DNA of 64,000 nt, from positions 326,079-390,078 of the forward strand of contig PTEX01000305.1 in NCBI GenBank assembly GCA_003342815.1, written 5' to 3'. This document shows positions 14,901 to 27,567 of the stretch, piece after piece (the first letter of the stretch is position 1; each line of letters starts with the position of its first letter). Both the position numbers and the translations under genes were made by a program. The notes below the pieces were generated by a model, which saw only the letters and a program-made list of their open reading frames with translations, did not search any database and had not been told where the DNA came from. The stretch comes from Eudromia elegans (Eukaryota; Chordata; Aves; Tinamiformes; Tinamidae).

Positions 14901-15807
14901 AGAGCTGCTTAAGAGAAAATTCAGTGAGGCAAATCTGACCTATACCATGCTAAAACCTAAAAGAAAAACCTGAAAGTCTAAAGAAGCATTTTCCTTGCCC
15001 TTTCTGGGCTTTTGCTACAGCTGTGCAATCTGACTGAAACTGGCATAAAGCCAAACATACAACTGTGCTAGAAACTAGAGCCATTGCACTTCCTTCCTCC
15101 TTTTAAAATTATAAATGGATTTTGTAAAGAAAAATACTTGGGAATTGATTCTGCTAGGCACAGAGGTGTCTTACTTCCATCCAAAGTGCTCTAGGACATC
15201 TGAGACATCTCCACAGTGCTGTTAAGATTATGGGCTTATGGGACAGCAGTGCCATATGGAGCGGCAGCTCAGTGCTCAGCAGGATACCCTAGGACATCTA
15301 GTGGCACTAAATGTTTATATGAGGGCAACTGAATAACAGCTTTGAAAGCAATCATGCCATAAACTCTCAGAAGGGCATTGGGACTTAAAAGTAGTTTTGC
15401 TCCACTTTTTTTGATTATATTTTGAGGAATGATTGAGCTCATGGATTACATCTAGTGGGTTAGTAAAGCTAGCTGTAATCTACTCTGCTAGTTCCAAGGG
15501 GACAGCAGTACAATGATTTTAACTGTTTCTGGGATTGCTTGAAGAAAATGTCTGAAGAAATTGTCACAGAAAACTCATAGTTCTTGAACATAAAGATTTT
15601 TTTNAAAAGATTTTTTAAAAGAAATGTAAGAAAATACAGGTCTGTTGAGCTAGGTACTGCTAGAATTTGTCATACAAATTCAGTCCAATCACTTTGTCAA
15701 GGAAAACAGGACTCATTTTCAGCAATTAAACAACAGCATAAATAAACACATAAATAAATACCATGTCATTTCACATCCCGACTGTCACAAGGAAGAAGAA
15801 GCCTGTA

Positions 15808-15833
15808 CAACAAATAACCATAGTTATTTGTTG
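15808..15833. repeat. Perfect 11-bp inverted repeat (hairpin)
   Basis: CAACAAATAAC at 15808-15818 is matched by its exact reverse complement at 15823-15833 around a 4-base loop. No associated element was recognised. Confidence 0.85.
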
Positions 15834-18089
15834 AGTCCAGAAATAAAGATTGAGTGCTCAACTGCAGGCTTTGTATACTCTAATGCAAAAGTGAGAATAT
15901 AAATTACAAGTGGTCACTCCTCACTCATCTTTCTCTCACAGGCAAACCTGTTGCAAATAAAAGTGTAATTACGGACAACAGAGAGCAGCGATTTGTACAA
16001 CTTCCACTNTCCACTGAGAAGTCTTACCAGGGCTCCATGACCTATGCTGTGCCAACATCTCCATGAGTCTTTGGGAAGCAGTCAGTCACAAAGAACATTC
16101 CTTTCACTTCCAGCACACTCCAGTGTGGATTCTTGCTTCAACAATGAACTTTTATCCCCATGTCCAAGAAAGATAAGTAGAAAGATTATTTCTACTGTCC
16201 TGCAAATACTACTTCTAGACAGGGCTGATGCTGCTGTTCTTTTAAATGTAGAGTATGAGGTAGAGCATAAAATAATAAATGGCAGAGTATACACAACACA
16301 ACTAATAGCGGTCAAGCTTTTAAATGCTGCTTTGCTTTGGAAGTAGGAACTGACTCTATCAGAGGAGTCACAGACCTGTTTATCAAGGAAGTTACATGAC
16401 TTGGCACTAATTTCTATGTGAACGTAAAAAAGATATTATGAAGTGCCAAGCGAAGCTCAAGAATTAGCTAAGAAACACANAAATAAATAAATTTGGAATT
16501 AAGTACAACTGGATGGAATTTAACAACTCCTTGGAATGCAACTTTGGAACGCATTTGGAAGCAAAAAGTCTCAGAGGTGAATGAAGATACTGTGAAAAAA
16601 AGAATTTTAATCTAATCTGACACTTTTATTCAGCATCTGAAAAATTATAAGACTGAAAGGATAAAATGCTGCAGGAAGTGATTGTACACTACAGCACCTT
16701 TTGAACAACCTTCTGTGATTTATCATCTGGAAACAGTGCAGAAAGTGAGAAATGGGTGCTGAGATGCTCTTGATCAGTTCAGTGTGGTCACTCCATGACT
16801 GAGATTTCAAACTAACACATAAGTGATCAAAACTGACATTGAAAAAAAGTCAGGGTACTGAGCTTATAAGCAGTATCTGATTTATAAATCACATTCCTCT
16901 TATGAGATATAAGCCTCATTCCTCTTTTATGCTTGACACATTATTTTTTAATTTGTTCTAAAAGTCAAATTCTTCCCCTAGGTCTGCAATGGAAGACATG
17001 CTGAACAAGATGTACAAGATAACGAATCAAACTCTTAAAACAGAAGAAAAAAAAAAGAAAAACAAGAGATAAACACATAACTGAAGGTGCTACACAGTTT
17101 AAAAACTATTGTCTTGGGAGAGTGAAAAGAAGAAAATTATTCCTAAATTCAGGTAGCAATCTTTCTGACTAGGACTGGCTTAACTCCATTTTTCATTTAA
17201 GTACAGAATAATTTAAAACCAGGTACATGAACTTAGTTTTTACTGTTCAAGTGGTTAGGACTGTTCAATTTTGTCTATATATCAACTAAGGAGGCCCCAT
17301 GCCTAATTTTTTTTTGATTGACTTGGAGAGAAGATGCCTAAAACATAAATGGTAGAATACACACTGCAGCACATAAAGGCTTTTCTGGATACATTCCAGG
17401 ATCTAATTGTGATGAGTGATTTAAATGAATTCAAACATTAACTATATAAAACAGCACATTGCTGGGCAGAACTCTGAAGAGGTGTTGACTAATAAGACTC
17501 CATCTTATTTTCAATAGTGCTATTCACTAGAAATTCACTAGAAATCTTAAAATTTTGTATTCTGTATTATTGATAGGGTGAGGACTGGCCTTAAACATAA
17601 TTGTTAGCAATTCAATTCTTGGGTAGTCTTATGTTGCAGACATATACACAATACTTGATTTTTATTTGAGTTCACTGAAAGAAGTAGTGACAAAATTAGC
17701 TACCTTTATCTAGAAAGATTTTGCATTATAGTTTCTGTAAGATTGATCTCTGTCAACAACTAATTTATCACAATCATTCAAAAATTCTAAGGTGAGAGTA
17801 CAGAGGTGAAGGTTATTTGACCTTGCTCAAGCAAAACAGAAAAGAAATCCGAGTACTTCATTTGATCTTTTAAAAGAGTAGATAAGGGTTATATTGCTTT
17901 ATCAGCAGCTACTTCTCATGAATAGTAAACATCTGCCATTTACTTTCCCTTATCTTTTCATTCCAAAATTTTTATTCACAAAATTTCATTAGTTTGAGAA
18001 GAAAAACCTTAAGAGTGATTTTGAAAACTATAAGCATAAAAGCAAAGAGCTACTAGGCTTGTTAATCTCTGTATTTGTATAAATCAAGC

Positions 18090-18519
18090 AAAATGAGGTT
18101 AGATTTAGAAGTAGACTCATTTTCAGGAATTCACAGATTGAAAATAGCATTTTTTTCTCCATATCTCTTCAAATCTCCATCATTTTTACCCCCTTTCTCA
18201 ATGTCCAATGACTGTTGTTTCTTTCACTTTTATTACTGGCTTGTTTCAATTAAACAGAACTGCCACCCTGAAGCCCAACCTGGATGGGTGTTTTTGACTC
18301 CAGCTGTTTCCTGGAATCCGAAAACCTATGATACACGTCCTGACAGCTTCTCTCTCTGTGGTAATCTCTTCAGGTGTTTATAGTACATGGAGCCAAAATT
18401 ATTTTATAGAACAAATCAGAAAAGCTTGCTTTAATTTCCATCAATCTGTGCTGGAAAAGAAAAATGAGGATGAAGTTAGATTTGGAAGAGAGCTCATTTT
18501 CAGGCATTTGCAGATTGGA
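18090..18519. repeat. Diverged direct repeat, two copies about 370 bp apart
   Basis: 18090-18143 and 18461-18519 share the order aaaatgagg, gttagattt, ctcattttcagg and cagattg, with substitutions and one 5-6 base gap. Weaker similarity continues upstream (gcttg, then ttaat). This could be a local segmental duplication or two copies of an unrecognised interspersed repeat. Confidence 0.6.
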
Positions 18520-20320
18520 ACTTTTTCTCTGTGCTACTTCCAAGAACAAAACTTTTCAATATATACTTTAAAAATAGAGCATATTCTAATCTCATAGCCT
18601 GGCAAAGTAAGAATTAATGATGCTGAGGGTATGTGTAAAACAGTAATGATTGTGTTGATTCTGAGGCAACCAGGTGTCAGGCACAGATATAACATTAAGT
18701 GAGAAAGGCAAAAACCTTATACAAGCCATAATTCTGATACAAGCCAAATTAAACTGATCCTTTTTTAAAAAAATCAATAGATTTATGGATTGAGATTGGA
18801 TTCAGCCATCAGACAGCCTGAGAAACACTATATATTTATATATGTTTGTAACAGGTGCCATTGTTGTTGACAATGCTGTACATAAGGAAATGTATGAGGC
18901 CTTGCCAGGAATGACTTGCACTTTAAGGTGCTAAAGATCTGGAGTTGAATTCTAATTTAGACACCCATGTTAGCAATTATAACATCAATGGACTCAACAT
19001 AATGAGAAGAAAATGCCAATTGTGAGCTGGCAACCAACTTCAAAAAAACACTTAGCCATTTCTGAATAAAAATGCAGAGCCCGGGAGCTAAAATTCAAAA
19101 TGGTACATACAAAGAAAAAGGTCTCATATTCAGACCTATTTCTATACTTTCTTTTACAAACCAACACAAGTCCATTCTCTCTGCAACAGTTATATGATCT
19201 GTCCTCTCTTTTGGTTCCTCCCAGTTTTCACACCTGACTTCTGTAGCAAAACTAAAATTGAAGAGGCACTGAAATTAAACATCACATATTTAGGGACAAT
19301 ACCTTTAGGCTAAGGGATTTGAGGAAAGCTTACTTGAATGTTAGTTACTGCTCACAGTTACCAATATACCTATTGCCACATACCAGCTACTAATATTAGC
19401 CATACTAGTCCTTTGCTATGTTTAAAAGAACAACCAAACTCCTATGCCAACAACTTTCAATACAACCATAGAGAAGTGTTTAGATTCACAAGATGTTAAA
19501 TGAAGAGAACATGAATAAAATACCAACAATGTCTAGAGCAGTCTTTTAATAACCTGTGATTCACAATCATTTTTCAATAGTGGTTGACCCAGTTTGGATT
19601 TCTTCCACAGAACCCCACAAGCTCTAAGCAAAGGGCTTTCACAGATCACTTTANTTAGACACTTAAGGCCTGATATTCTAAAGAAAGCTCCACAACTGAC
19701 TGTGCATTACGAATGTCTGGTTATTCAGTTTCCCTGGATGGCTATTTTAACAGGGGAACTTAGTTGTTTCCTTCATAAATGAGCTTCTCAGTGGCAATGG
19801 TCGTAATTTCAAAAGAAAAGCATTCCCAGAAGTTAATCAGCACAGTCAAGAGTCTCACTTGTTCCTAATTTTTGACTCTAACTCACTGTGGGAGTTCTGC
19901 AAATAAAAAGTGTATTAAGTGCTTTCTACCTACACTGAAGATATTGCCTTCTAAAATGACATATCCTCAGGTATCAGACATTATATGTAAACTTATATTC
20001 ACTGACATTCACTTCTAGGAAGGTAGGTTTTTCCTAAGATTTTTCTTATCAACACTATTTTTTTTATATAGTTTTCCAAAAGTTTTATTTTGCAAATGGA
20101 TTTTATTCTCCATAGCCTATCTTCTAGGTTGTAGCTCATGCTTATGATGTAAGGATGAAAGGTAGAAGAAGATTGTGATCATGAACAAGACTAAGCACAA
20201 AATAGATGGTATTAAAGACTATTAAATGTATCATTTATTAACATGTTGATTTAGAAGGTGATGTGATGACAAAAAAACCCATTTATAAGACATTAATGAT
20301 GCTTTACCAAGTCAGGTGAA

Positions 20321-20322
<2 letters not shown>

Positions 20323-20369
<47 letters not shown>

Positions 20370-20383
20370 AAAGAAAAAAAAAA
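20323..20383. repeat. Long poly(A) tract
   Basis: An uninterrupted run of 45 A (20323-20367) followed by gaaaagaaaaaaaaaa. CR1 elements end in octamers rather than poly(A), so a CR1 tail is unlikely. It may be a simple homopolymer expansion or the tail of an old retrocopy whose body I could not recognise. Run length in an assembly is unreliable. Confidence 0.9.
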
Positions 20384-22470
20384 CCAACAACAGGCAAGTA
20401 GTTTTCCTGTTAAATACTTAATACCATGGAACTACCTTTTTACCAAATAAAAATCCATTTTTAACAAGAAAATCCTCACATATTTGCTTTTCAAAACCAT
20501 AGTGATGAAATGTTTTTACTGGCTATTTCCATAAGGCACTTAGCAAGAGTCTGCCTTCATTTAGTTTCAGAAAATGAAAAGGTTATCTAACACCAAATAC
20601 AGAGATTTAGTGAACAGAATTGGAATGTAGGTTTTGTGCTGCTTTCAGACACCAATATACCAATCTCTCATTTTAATTCAGTGAAAAAATATATAATATG
20701 TATTATGAAACACATAAAACCAAAACATATGCTTATCTTAAAAGTTCTTCATTTAGTGCTGTATTTCAAGTTCCTATTCATTAAAACATATTTTAGTTCT
20801 GGTTGTTCTTTACATTTCTACATCCATCATTTTTAGATTGCTTACTGAAAGCTAACATAAAAAATAGATAAACTTTTCTTCTTTTCTTTATTGTTAATGA
20901 TTCAGCATGAATCATAATCATAATTCATAATGATGAATGTTTGATTAAGCAACCTTTAAAGTACAAATACTCAAGGGAATTCAGGAATTAGAGTGTTTGT
21001 TTCTGTTTGACAATCCAGATGATGATCCATCAAAGTCAATAAGACACTATTAGTGCAGTTGGTCAGGCTCATAATCAATGGCAGATGCTGTACATAATAT
21101 CAACACTGAGTAGATGACATCACTCAAGAAAGACTGCCAAAGATTCTCAGTATCTTTTTGCAGGATTATAAAGAAGTAAATATATGCCTTGCGTATTTTA
21201 ATAATGTAAAAGTATGTAATATGCAGCAAGTGTGTACTGAATATAAGAACAGAACCGTACAAGACTAGTGCCAAAGTTACTGAAGCATAGACTCAATTCA
21301 TTTTCACTTTAGTCTAAACATTAAAAAAAAAAATCTATTTTAACATCACTTATGTTCGGCAGTAGAGAAATTACAAACATGGTATCAGCTAATGACTTCA
21401 TAGCAGCTGCAAATTCCATTGATTTAGTGATTTACATTTCAATGATAGGCCTTATTTTCACTCCTAAAAATATTCAGTGCTACCTCTTCTTGAGGAAAAA
21501 AAATATTTTCTCATTGTACCCAGTATAACCTAGCTTTCAAGACAATTCACAAAAAGGCAGAAACTCCAAGGGACACATGTATATTGTAGCTTATTTCTAC
21601 AAAACTTGTTTAAAAAACAAGTCTGACAGACATGAAACCACAAAATACAACAGAGTATGAATCAGAAAGAAATAATAATACACTTAATCTATTCTTTTCA
21701 CTGGATTAAATCCAGTTGACTAAAACAATGGATCAGCTCATGATTTCAAAAATGTGACTGAAAATAGAACATATTTCTTTCATTATTAACAGAATAATCC
21801 CCTCCAAAAGCAAATGATTAAACAACCCCTCCTTTTCCCAAAAGCTACACATAATCCAGTAAAATTCTAATTATAATACTTTCTAGCTTAGCTGTTAGAT
21901 AGAATTCTTTTAAACCTAATGTTTATCCCTTATTTTACATGGTTTTAGTAGCAAGGATTTAGAGATAAAGATCCAGCAGGATCCAGGCGACAGAAACTTT
22001 AGAAGTAGATTTCAAATACAGAATGTCATTTTGTGCATTCTGGAATTTGTATTTCCTGNGGAGTCAACACCAAAACATGAATAACTGAAATTATACTGTC
22101 TGGCTGATATTTCTTACATTTTGAGGCAATGTGAAATCTTAAAGTAGAAAAGCACTAGCAGTACGATCAACATGTGCTTTGATTTAACATATGACAGGTG
22201 ACAATCTATGTAGAATATAACTACACAGCATATAAAACAGCTCCAGGGCATCCCTAAGCAATATTTTGAAACCTAAGAGAAACCTTAAGCACCGCTTGTT
22301 CTGAATAATCACTTCTTACAGCGATCGGACTCTATTCCTACTTACTTGTCTATTCAAAAGCTATTCTAGCTTTTGCCACATGTCTCTGCCCATTGAGAAA
22401 CAAGAAGTGTAGTGCCATTTAGCTGGGTAGATATTCTGCCCCACTCTTACTTTCTGCCTTGCATGAGAAG

Positions 22471-22543
22471 GCCCAGATAGCTCAGAGATAGACTACTGCG
22501 TTTGGTTTGTCCATGTCCATACAAATTCCCCCAAGACTTATTA
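22471..22543 (+). pseudogene. tRNA-like relic (tRNA pseudogene or tRNA-derived SINE head)
   Basis: gcccagatagctcag at 22471-22485 matches the 5' acceptor strand and A box of lysine-type tRNAs with one or two changes. The T that would be tRNA position 8 sits exactly seven bases after the first G. A weak B-box-like acaaattccc starts about 42 bases after the A box, close to tRNA spacing. The anticodon arm is scrambled and the 3' acceptor strand is missing, so it is not a functional tRNA. It could be an old tRNA pseudogene, the head of a tRNA-derived SINE, or chance. Confidence 0.33.
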
Positions 22544-24245
22544 GTTAAAGATAATGTTCTCTTGTCTGTAATGACACTTCTATATGCTTTAAAATGACCG
22601 GTGTCTCTGAGCTAGATGAACTTGGCATCTCATATATCTACTGAAATCAGATAACAGTAAGTACTACCTTTGGAAGTTATACTAGTTTCCTTTTGTATAA
22701 CTACCACGAGGCACACATCACACACAAATAAAATCAAAGCAAATCACATTTTCAGGTACGGCAAAGTAACCTAGCATGCTAACTCTGCTAAATGACAGCC
22801 CCAAATACAATTGTCCATATCAGTTACTGTTCAGCCCAATCTCCTCTTTCAGACATCATGAAAAATACATACGTGATCCCATCTTTCACATTTCTGAACA
22901 ACTGCCTGTTACACAATACTGGAATAGTCGCAGAAATGCATTATAGCTCAGCAGTTTGAATTTCACTTGTCTACCAGGTTCCACATTCAAGTTATCTTGT
23001 ACTCTGTAACAAATCCTCAACTTGGCACTGGGCTGCTTTTCATCCTTGTTAGAAATTCTGGTAGAAGTGTAAAAAAACAGGTAAATACTAATTTTAAAGA
23101 TCTGAAAAGATGTTTCAAGAAATTGGAATGTTACAAAGAACAGTCTCCCTTCTTACAGTCTTTATTTATCTTATCTTTTAGAAGTCTTCTGAATTTAAGT
23201 TGCCATATAGTTATGAAAGTTCTGTATCAAGAAGTAAAGCTATTGCTTAACCTAATGATTTGAATTAATTCATAACTACTATATTCATTTTACATATTTG
23301 AAATGCTTTTTACACCTAGACAAATCGAAAATTCTTTGCATGTGACGCACACCCTTTTCTACTCATTTTTCATACAAAAACAAAGGCCCTAAATAAAAGC
23401 TTAGACAACTTCAAGCTGATTAGCAGTTACATTTGAAACAGCTGTTCCAAAATAACCCCATAAAGCTATAAAGTATTTCAGTAAAACTAATCTTCCCAAC
23501 ACGTCTGAAATATACAAGAGCCTGTATTTGGCTTGTCTTCAGCTTTATGAATGTCAGACTTCAAAGTGATTTTCTTTTGGCTAATAAGTGTTCAGGATAT
23601 GCGTGTAATCCCTCCAAGAGTTAACCTAATTGGGTGAGCCTTACTGACTTAAAGTTGACCCTACAGTGAGCACAGGGCAAGTTAAGCACTAAGTTCTCCT
23701 GACATTATCCCTATTCCTAAGGGAACCAGCTCGACTAAGTTTACTCATCTAACAGTATAGGATGAATTAGACAAGTGCCAAAGGACTACTGACTATCTCT
23801 GTATCAGGACTCCAACACCAGTTAAATGATTTTTATAATGATAAATAGTTTATAATTAAGGGGNAAAAAAAAAAAAACCCCTATCAATAGAGAGACGCTG
23901 TGAAACACCTCTTCAACATCTTTCTTCTTCCAGGCAGTGGTCAGATATAGAGAAGGTGTATAAACCTGCAAGAAATACAGAGGAGAGCTCCTAACTGGCA
24001 GAAACCTAAAACAAAACAACAGAAATTTAGAGGGGTCCTCTCCTTCAGGATACTTCTAATCTAAGTCCAAAACCTGTCACTAGGAAAATTGTGGATGCCA
24101 CAGAGCTTACTTCTGACTTAGAGAAGACCATTAAACTATTTGAGTTTATTTTAAAAAGGAGAATGCTTTCATTAAAGCAGCTTTACTTTTTCTTTTCAGG
24201 AAAAAGTGTATGAAACAAACAATAACTCAGGCCTTCAGCTGATAT
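22544..24245. other. Intergenic DNA, nothing recognised
   Basis: AT-rich sequence with only short open frames (longest 98 codons at 22967-23263) that resemble nothing known. An N beside an A run at 23864 marks an assembly ambiguity. Confidence 0.65.
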
Positions 24246-24530
24246 CACAGAATGGCTAAGGTTGGAAGGGATCTCTAGAGGTCACCTAGCTCAAACTCCC
24301 TGCTCCGACAGGGATCCCTAGAGCACATGGCACAGGGTGGCATCCAGACAGGTTTTGAAGAGCTCCAAAGAAGACTCCACACCCTCTCTGGGCAGCCTGT
24401 TCCAGGGCTCTGGCACCTTCACAACAAAGAAGCTCTTCCTCACATGGAGATGGAACTTCCTGTGTTTCAATTTGTACCTACTACTCCTCATCCTATCACT
24501 GGCTGCTACCAAAAAGANTCTGGCTCTCTA
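24246..24530 (-). mobile_element. CR1 LINE, 3' fragment
   Basis: CR1 in minus orientation. It begins with the inverted octamer variant cacagaat, then the conserved tail (taaggttggaagggat; gagcacatggcacagggtgg) and continues into the end of the reverse-transcriptase reading frame. The minus-strand frame at 24318-24512 still ends with the CR1 C-terminal wording (PEPWNRLPREGVES, then LDATLCHVL). It is 5' truncated and clearly more diverged than the copy at 44.9-47.2 kb. Confidence 0.92.
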
Positions 24531-27521
24531 CAATCATTCTTCAATATATTCCTTGATATACACCAAATATATTGTTTTCAAAGATAATAGATATTTCCTT
24601 CCACAAGATACTTACAGTCTTATGTACCACAAGGTGCTGTATTTATAGGACAGCCAATCCACCAGTCTCATCCAGTAGAAAAACATCTGATGAAGGGAGA
24701 CAACGCCTACATCCAGAAGAAAGTCTCAGGTTAAGGGGCTTGCTGCAGCTGACAATATTTGGGCTTTGTGAGGTTTGCCCTGTGGGTGAGTTGAGTGCCA
24801 CATCATCCCTTTGAGCTCCGCAGGCAGCATAAAGCACAGCTGGCAGCAGTGCTTCTGGAAGGTTGAGTAGGCTTCTTGTGTAAATGAAGAGTGTTACTCT
24901 GCTTTGGAAGAAAAGGTAAGTGACTTTCATGTGTTGTCTCCCTGGGCTAGGTAGTAGTTGCCAACCATGAGTCCATGATATCTTGTGTGTAGCTTGATGA
25001 TCTGCACTCCCTGCTATAACATCCAAAGAGAGCAGGGCTGCTGGGTCAGGAGGAAATATAGAGGAAACTCTAGCCGGCAAGCACCTCGATTAGCCATAGG
25101 ATACAGTAAGCAACATCATCCTTGCTGGACAGTGCCTGTGCTATATTGTGTCCCTAAACAGGTAGAGCCACCTCAGTAGTGGCTGTCTGGGCCATCCGGT
25201 TTTCTTACAAAGATATTTCTCCTGACAAGATTATACATGTTTTGGATTAAAAGAGTGGCTGAGTGGCTTTGGAAAAGCTCTCTTACATAAAGTAGTTCTA
25301 CTTGTANGCTTTCTAAGTTAGTGCTTTGCTATTGAGATCAGGGGTAACCACAGCTATAAAGAAAAGCCTAACAAATACTAATAGTATTATTAGTAGTAGC
25401 AGTAATGAGGTTAGCAACCTAAATATTGATTTTTCTCTGACTTGTAAACTCTAATCAAATATGAAAAGTATTGTGTTCTTGTATTCTGGTGTTTTTAATG
25501 GTTTTTGGACAATTTGACTTTATTCTGATCCTTTTATTCATGATTCTTATTTTTTCTAGTTATATTACAATAAATATCTTTTATAGGAATATATTAAAAT
25601 GGAAATGTTAAGCTCCTAAGAAAGAGATTTTAAAAAAGAAAGTAACTCAGCTTTACACTGTGATCTCTTCAGCATCTAATTTATATACAAGTAAGAACTT
25701 CAATCTGTGTATTTGTGTGCATTTTTTGACTATAAAAGATTCATTTATTAAAATAGCAGGATAGTATATCTTCTGTTAATTTTTATAAACTTTCTAATGC
25801 TTGTTTTTGAGACTTGCAAATTGCTGTAAAGACAAGATTTTCTAAATACTAATAGAAAATGGATGTATATATTAGTTTTACTTTATCAGAATAGAAATAG
25901 AGACAGGTCTTGTTGTTAATATTTTAGTGAGAAGTTTTGATTCTTTTCTGACATACAGTGAGTGCTGCACACCACAGNGTGATAGATAGGATGAGGATTT
26001 TATTCACTTCTTTGGATTGAGAAAAAATACTTTCTAATACCATAATGATAGACATAAAATTATTGTATGTANATGTATAATTATACTATTAGAACACACA
26101 TTGGTAATCAATGTCATGTGTGTATAAGCAAAAGTGTGTATCATATAAACATTATTTCTTCTCTTTTTCAGGATGACAGACAATATGTGGTACACGAATT
26201 AACTATTTATTTTCCAGGAATAACTTCTGAGCTTCAGGGTTGTTATCTCAAGAGATGATAAACTAGCATAATCCAGAGACAAGGTAAAACTTGGCTTGCA
26301 AAAATAGTGCCTGGATGGGAAAGAATTGTATGTTTCTTTCAGGATTCCATTACAGGTCTCGATCTTGATTGGTCTACTAGATAAAGGCGAATAGTAGTCT
26401 AGTAGTCCCATAAACAGTGTATTTTTCTGGTGTCTAAAAATTTAATAAATTTGGATGTAAAGTGGCATATTGAATAACTAAAAATAATACAGTAATAATA
26501 AACAGTTACAGTAATAATGTATTATGCTTTTGCTAAAAATTAAATTGATCATGACATTGAATAACTAGAAATAGGAAAACAATTATAGTATTACAGTAAC
26601 AATTCATTATTATTCTTTTACTAGCAGGCTCATAAAAGTTAAAATCATCAATCTGATCATGACACTTTACGTGAGATCATAAATAAGTAACACAATATCT
26701 ATCTTGCTTCTAAATATACTCTGCAAAAGGAAAAAANCCCAAAAATCCCAAATGGTAAAAATCTTAAAGCAAATGTAACTTCTTTCTCTAACATCAGTTT
26801 ATACCTCTTCTGGAAAAATACCCGAGAAGAAAGGTCTGTAGAATAAAAAAAAAAAATCCAGGCAGATATAAAGCACCTTATAAATAAAGTGCTTTAACTT
26901 TCATGTTATTAGAATTATTAAAAATATTATAAGATGCTTTAAATTTCATATTATTGTTTCATTTTTTCTATACAGTAATTTCACAGAAAACAAACATTAC
27001 GACTGTAATATATTGGTTAATGTGTNCTCATGTCTCCCTCTAGTGTCTGTATTTGTGTATTTTTAACTGGATTTGAGAGGTTAGAGTCAATGCAGAGGCT
27101 GGAGTCTGGCAAGGACGCTGTAGAAAACTAGGAAGGAGAAAGATTAAAAGTGAGACACTTGTAATGTGCTTACCAGGGCTGCTTAGTTTGCTTGTTTTTC
27201 TTTTAAGATATGGTGTGTGTATATACAAATAAAATATGACCTCAGTTTTCAAATGGAAAAGACTTTAGTCTTAAATCTTTAGTCTTAACTCTTTGGATCT
27301 CTCCTCAGTCTTCTTGCATCTGTAACACTTACAAAGTCCCTAACTTCTCTTCAGTAGGAAGATATGGCTTTTTTGCTAAATCTTTTTGGTACTATGTCAC
27401 CATAAAATGTAGTGACAACTTGGACAGTTCATGTTTGGATTTAGTTAGACCATAAAAACTTGGTTTTGGCAAACTTTCCAGACAAGAAAACTCCTGCAAA
27501 GTGATCTATGTAAGGATGTTA

Positions 27522-27567
27522 AGAACTTTTTAAAAAGAAACAACAGAACTTTTTAAAAAGAAACAAC
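27522..27567. repeat. Perfect 23-bp tandem duplication
   Basis: Two identical adjacent units starting agaactttttaaaaag (27522-27544 and 27545-27567). Confidence 0.95.

Larger units (their letters stand above)
154..22470. other. Intergenic DNA, no gene recognised
   Basis: About 22 kb of AT-rich sequence. Open frames are mostly under 105 codons (longest 116 codons at 1427-1777, minus strand) and none resembles a protein family I know. It contains low-complexity TA/TG/CA runs (3243-3290, 8460-8515), a 45-base A run (20323-20367), short tandem duplications (7926-7962, 11952-11993), a hairpin (15808-15833) and a diverged direct repeat near 18.1 and 18.5 kb. Distal enhancers could lie here, but nothing in the sequence alone identifies them. 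Confidence 0.7.
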
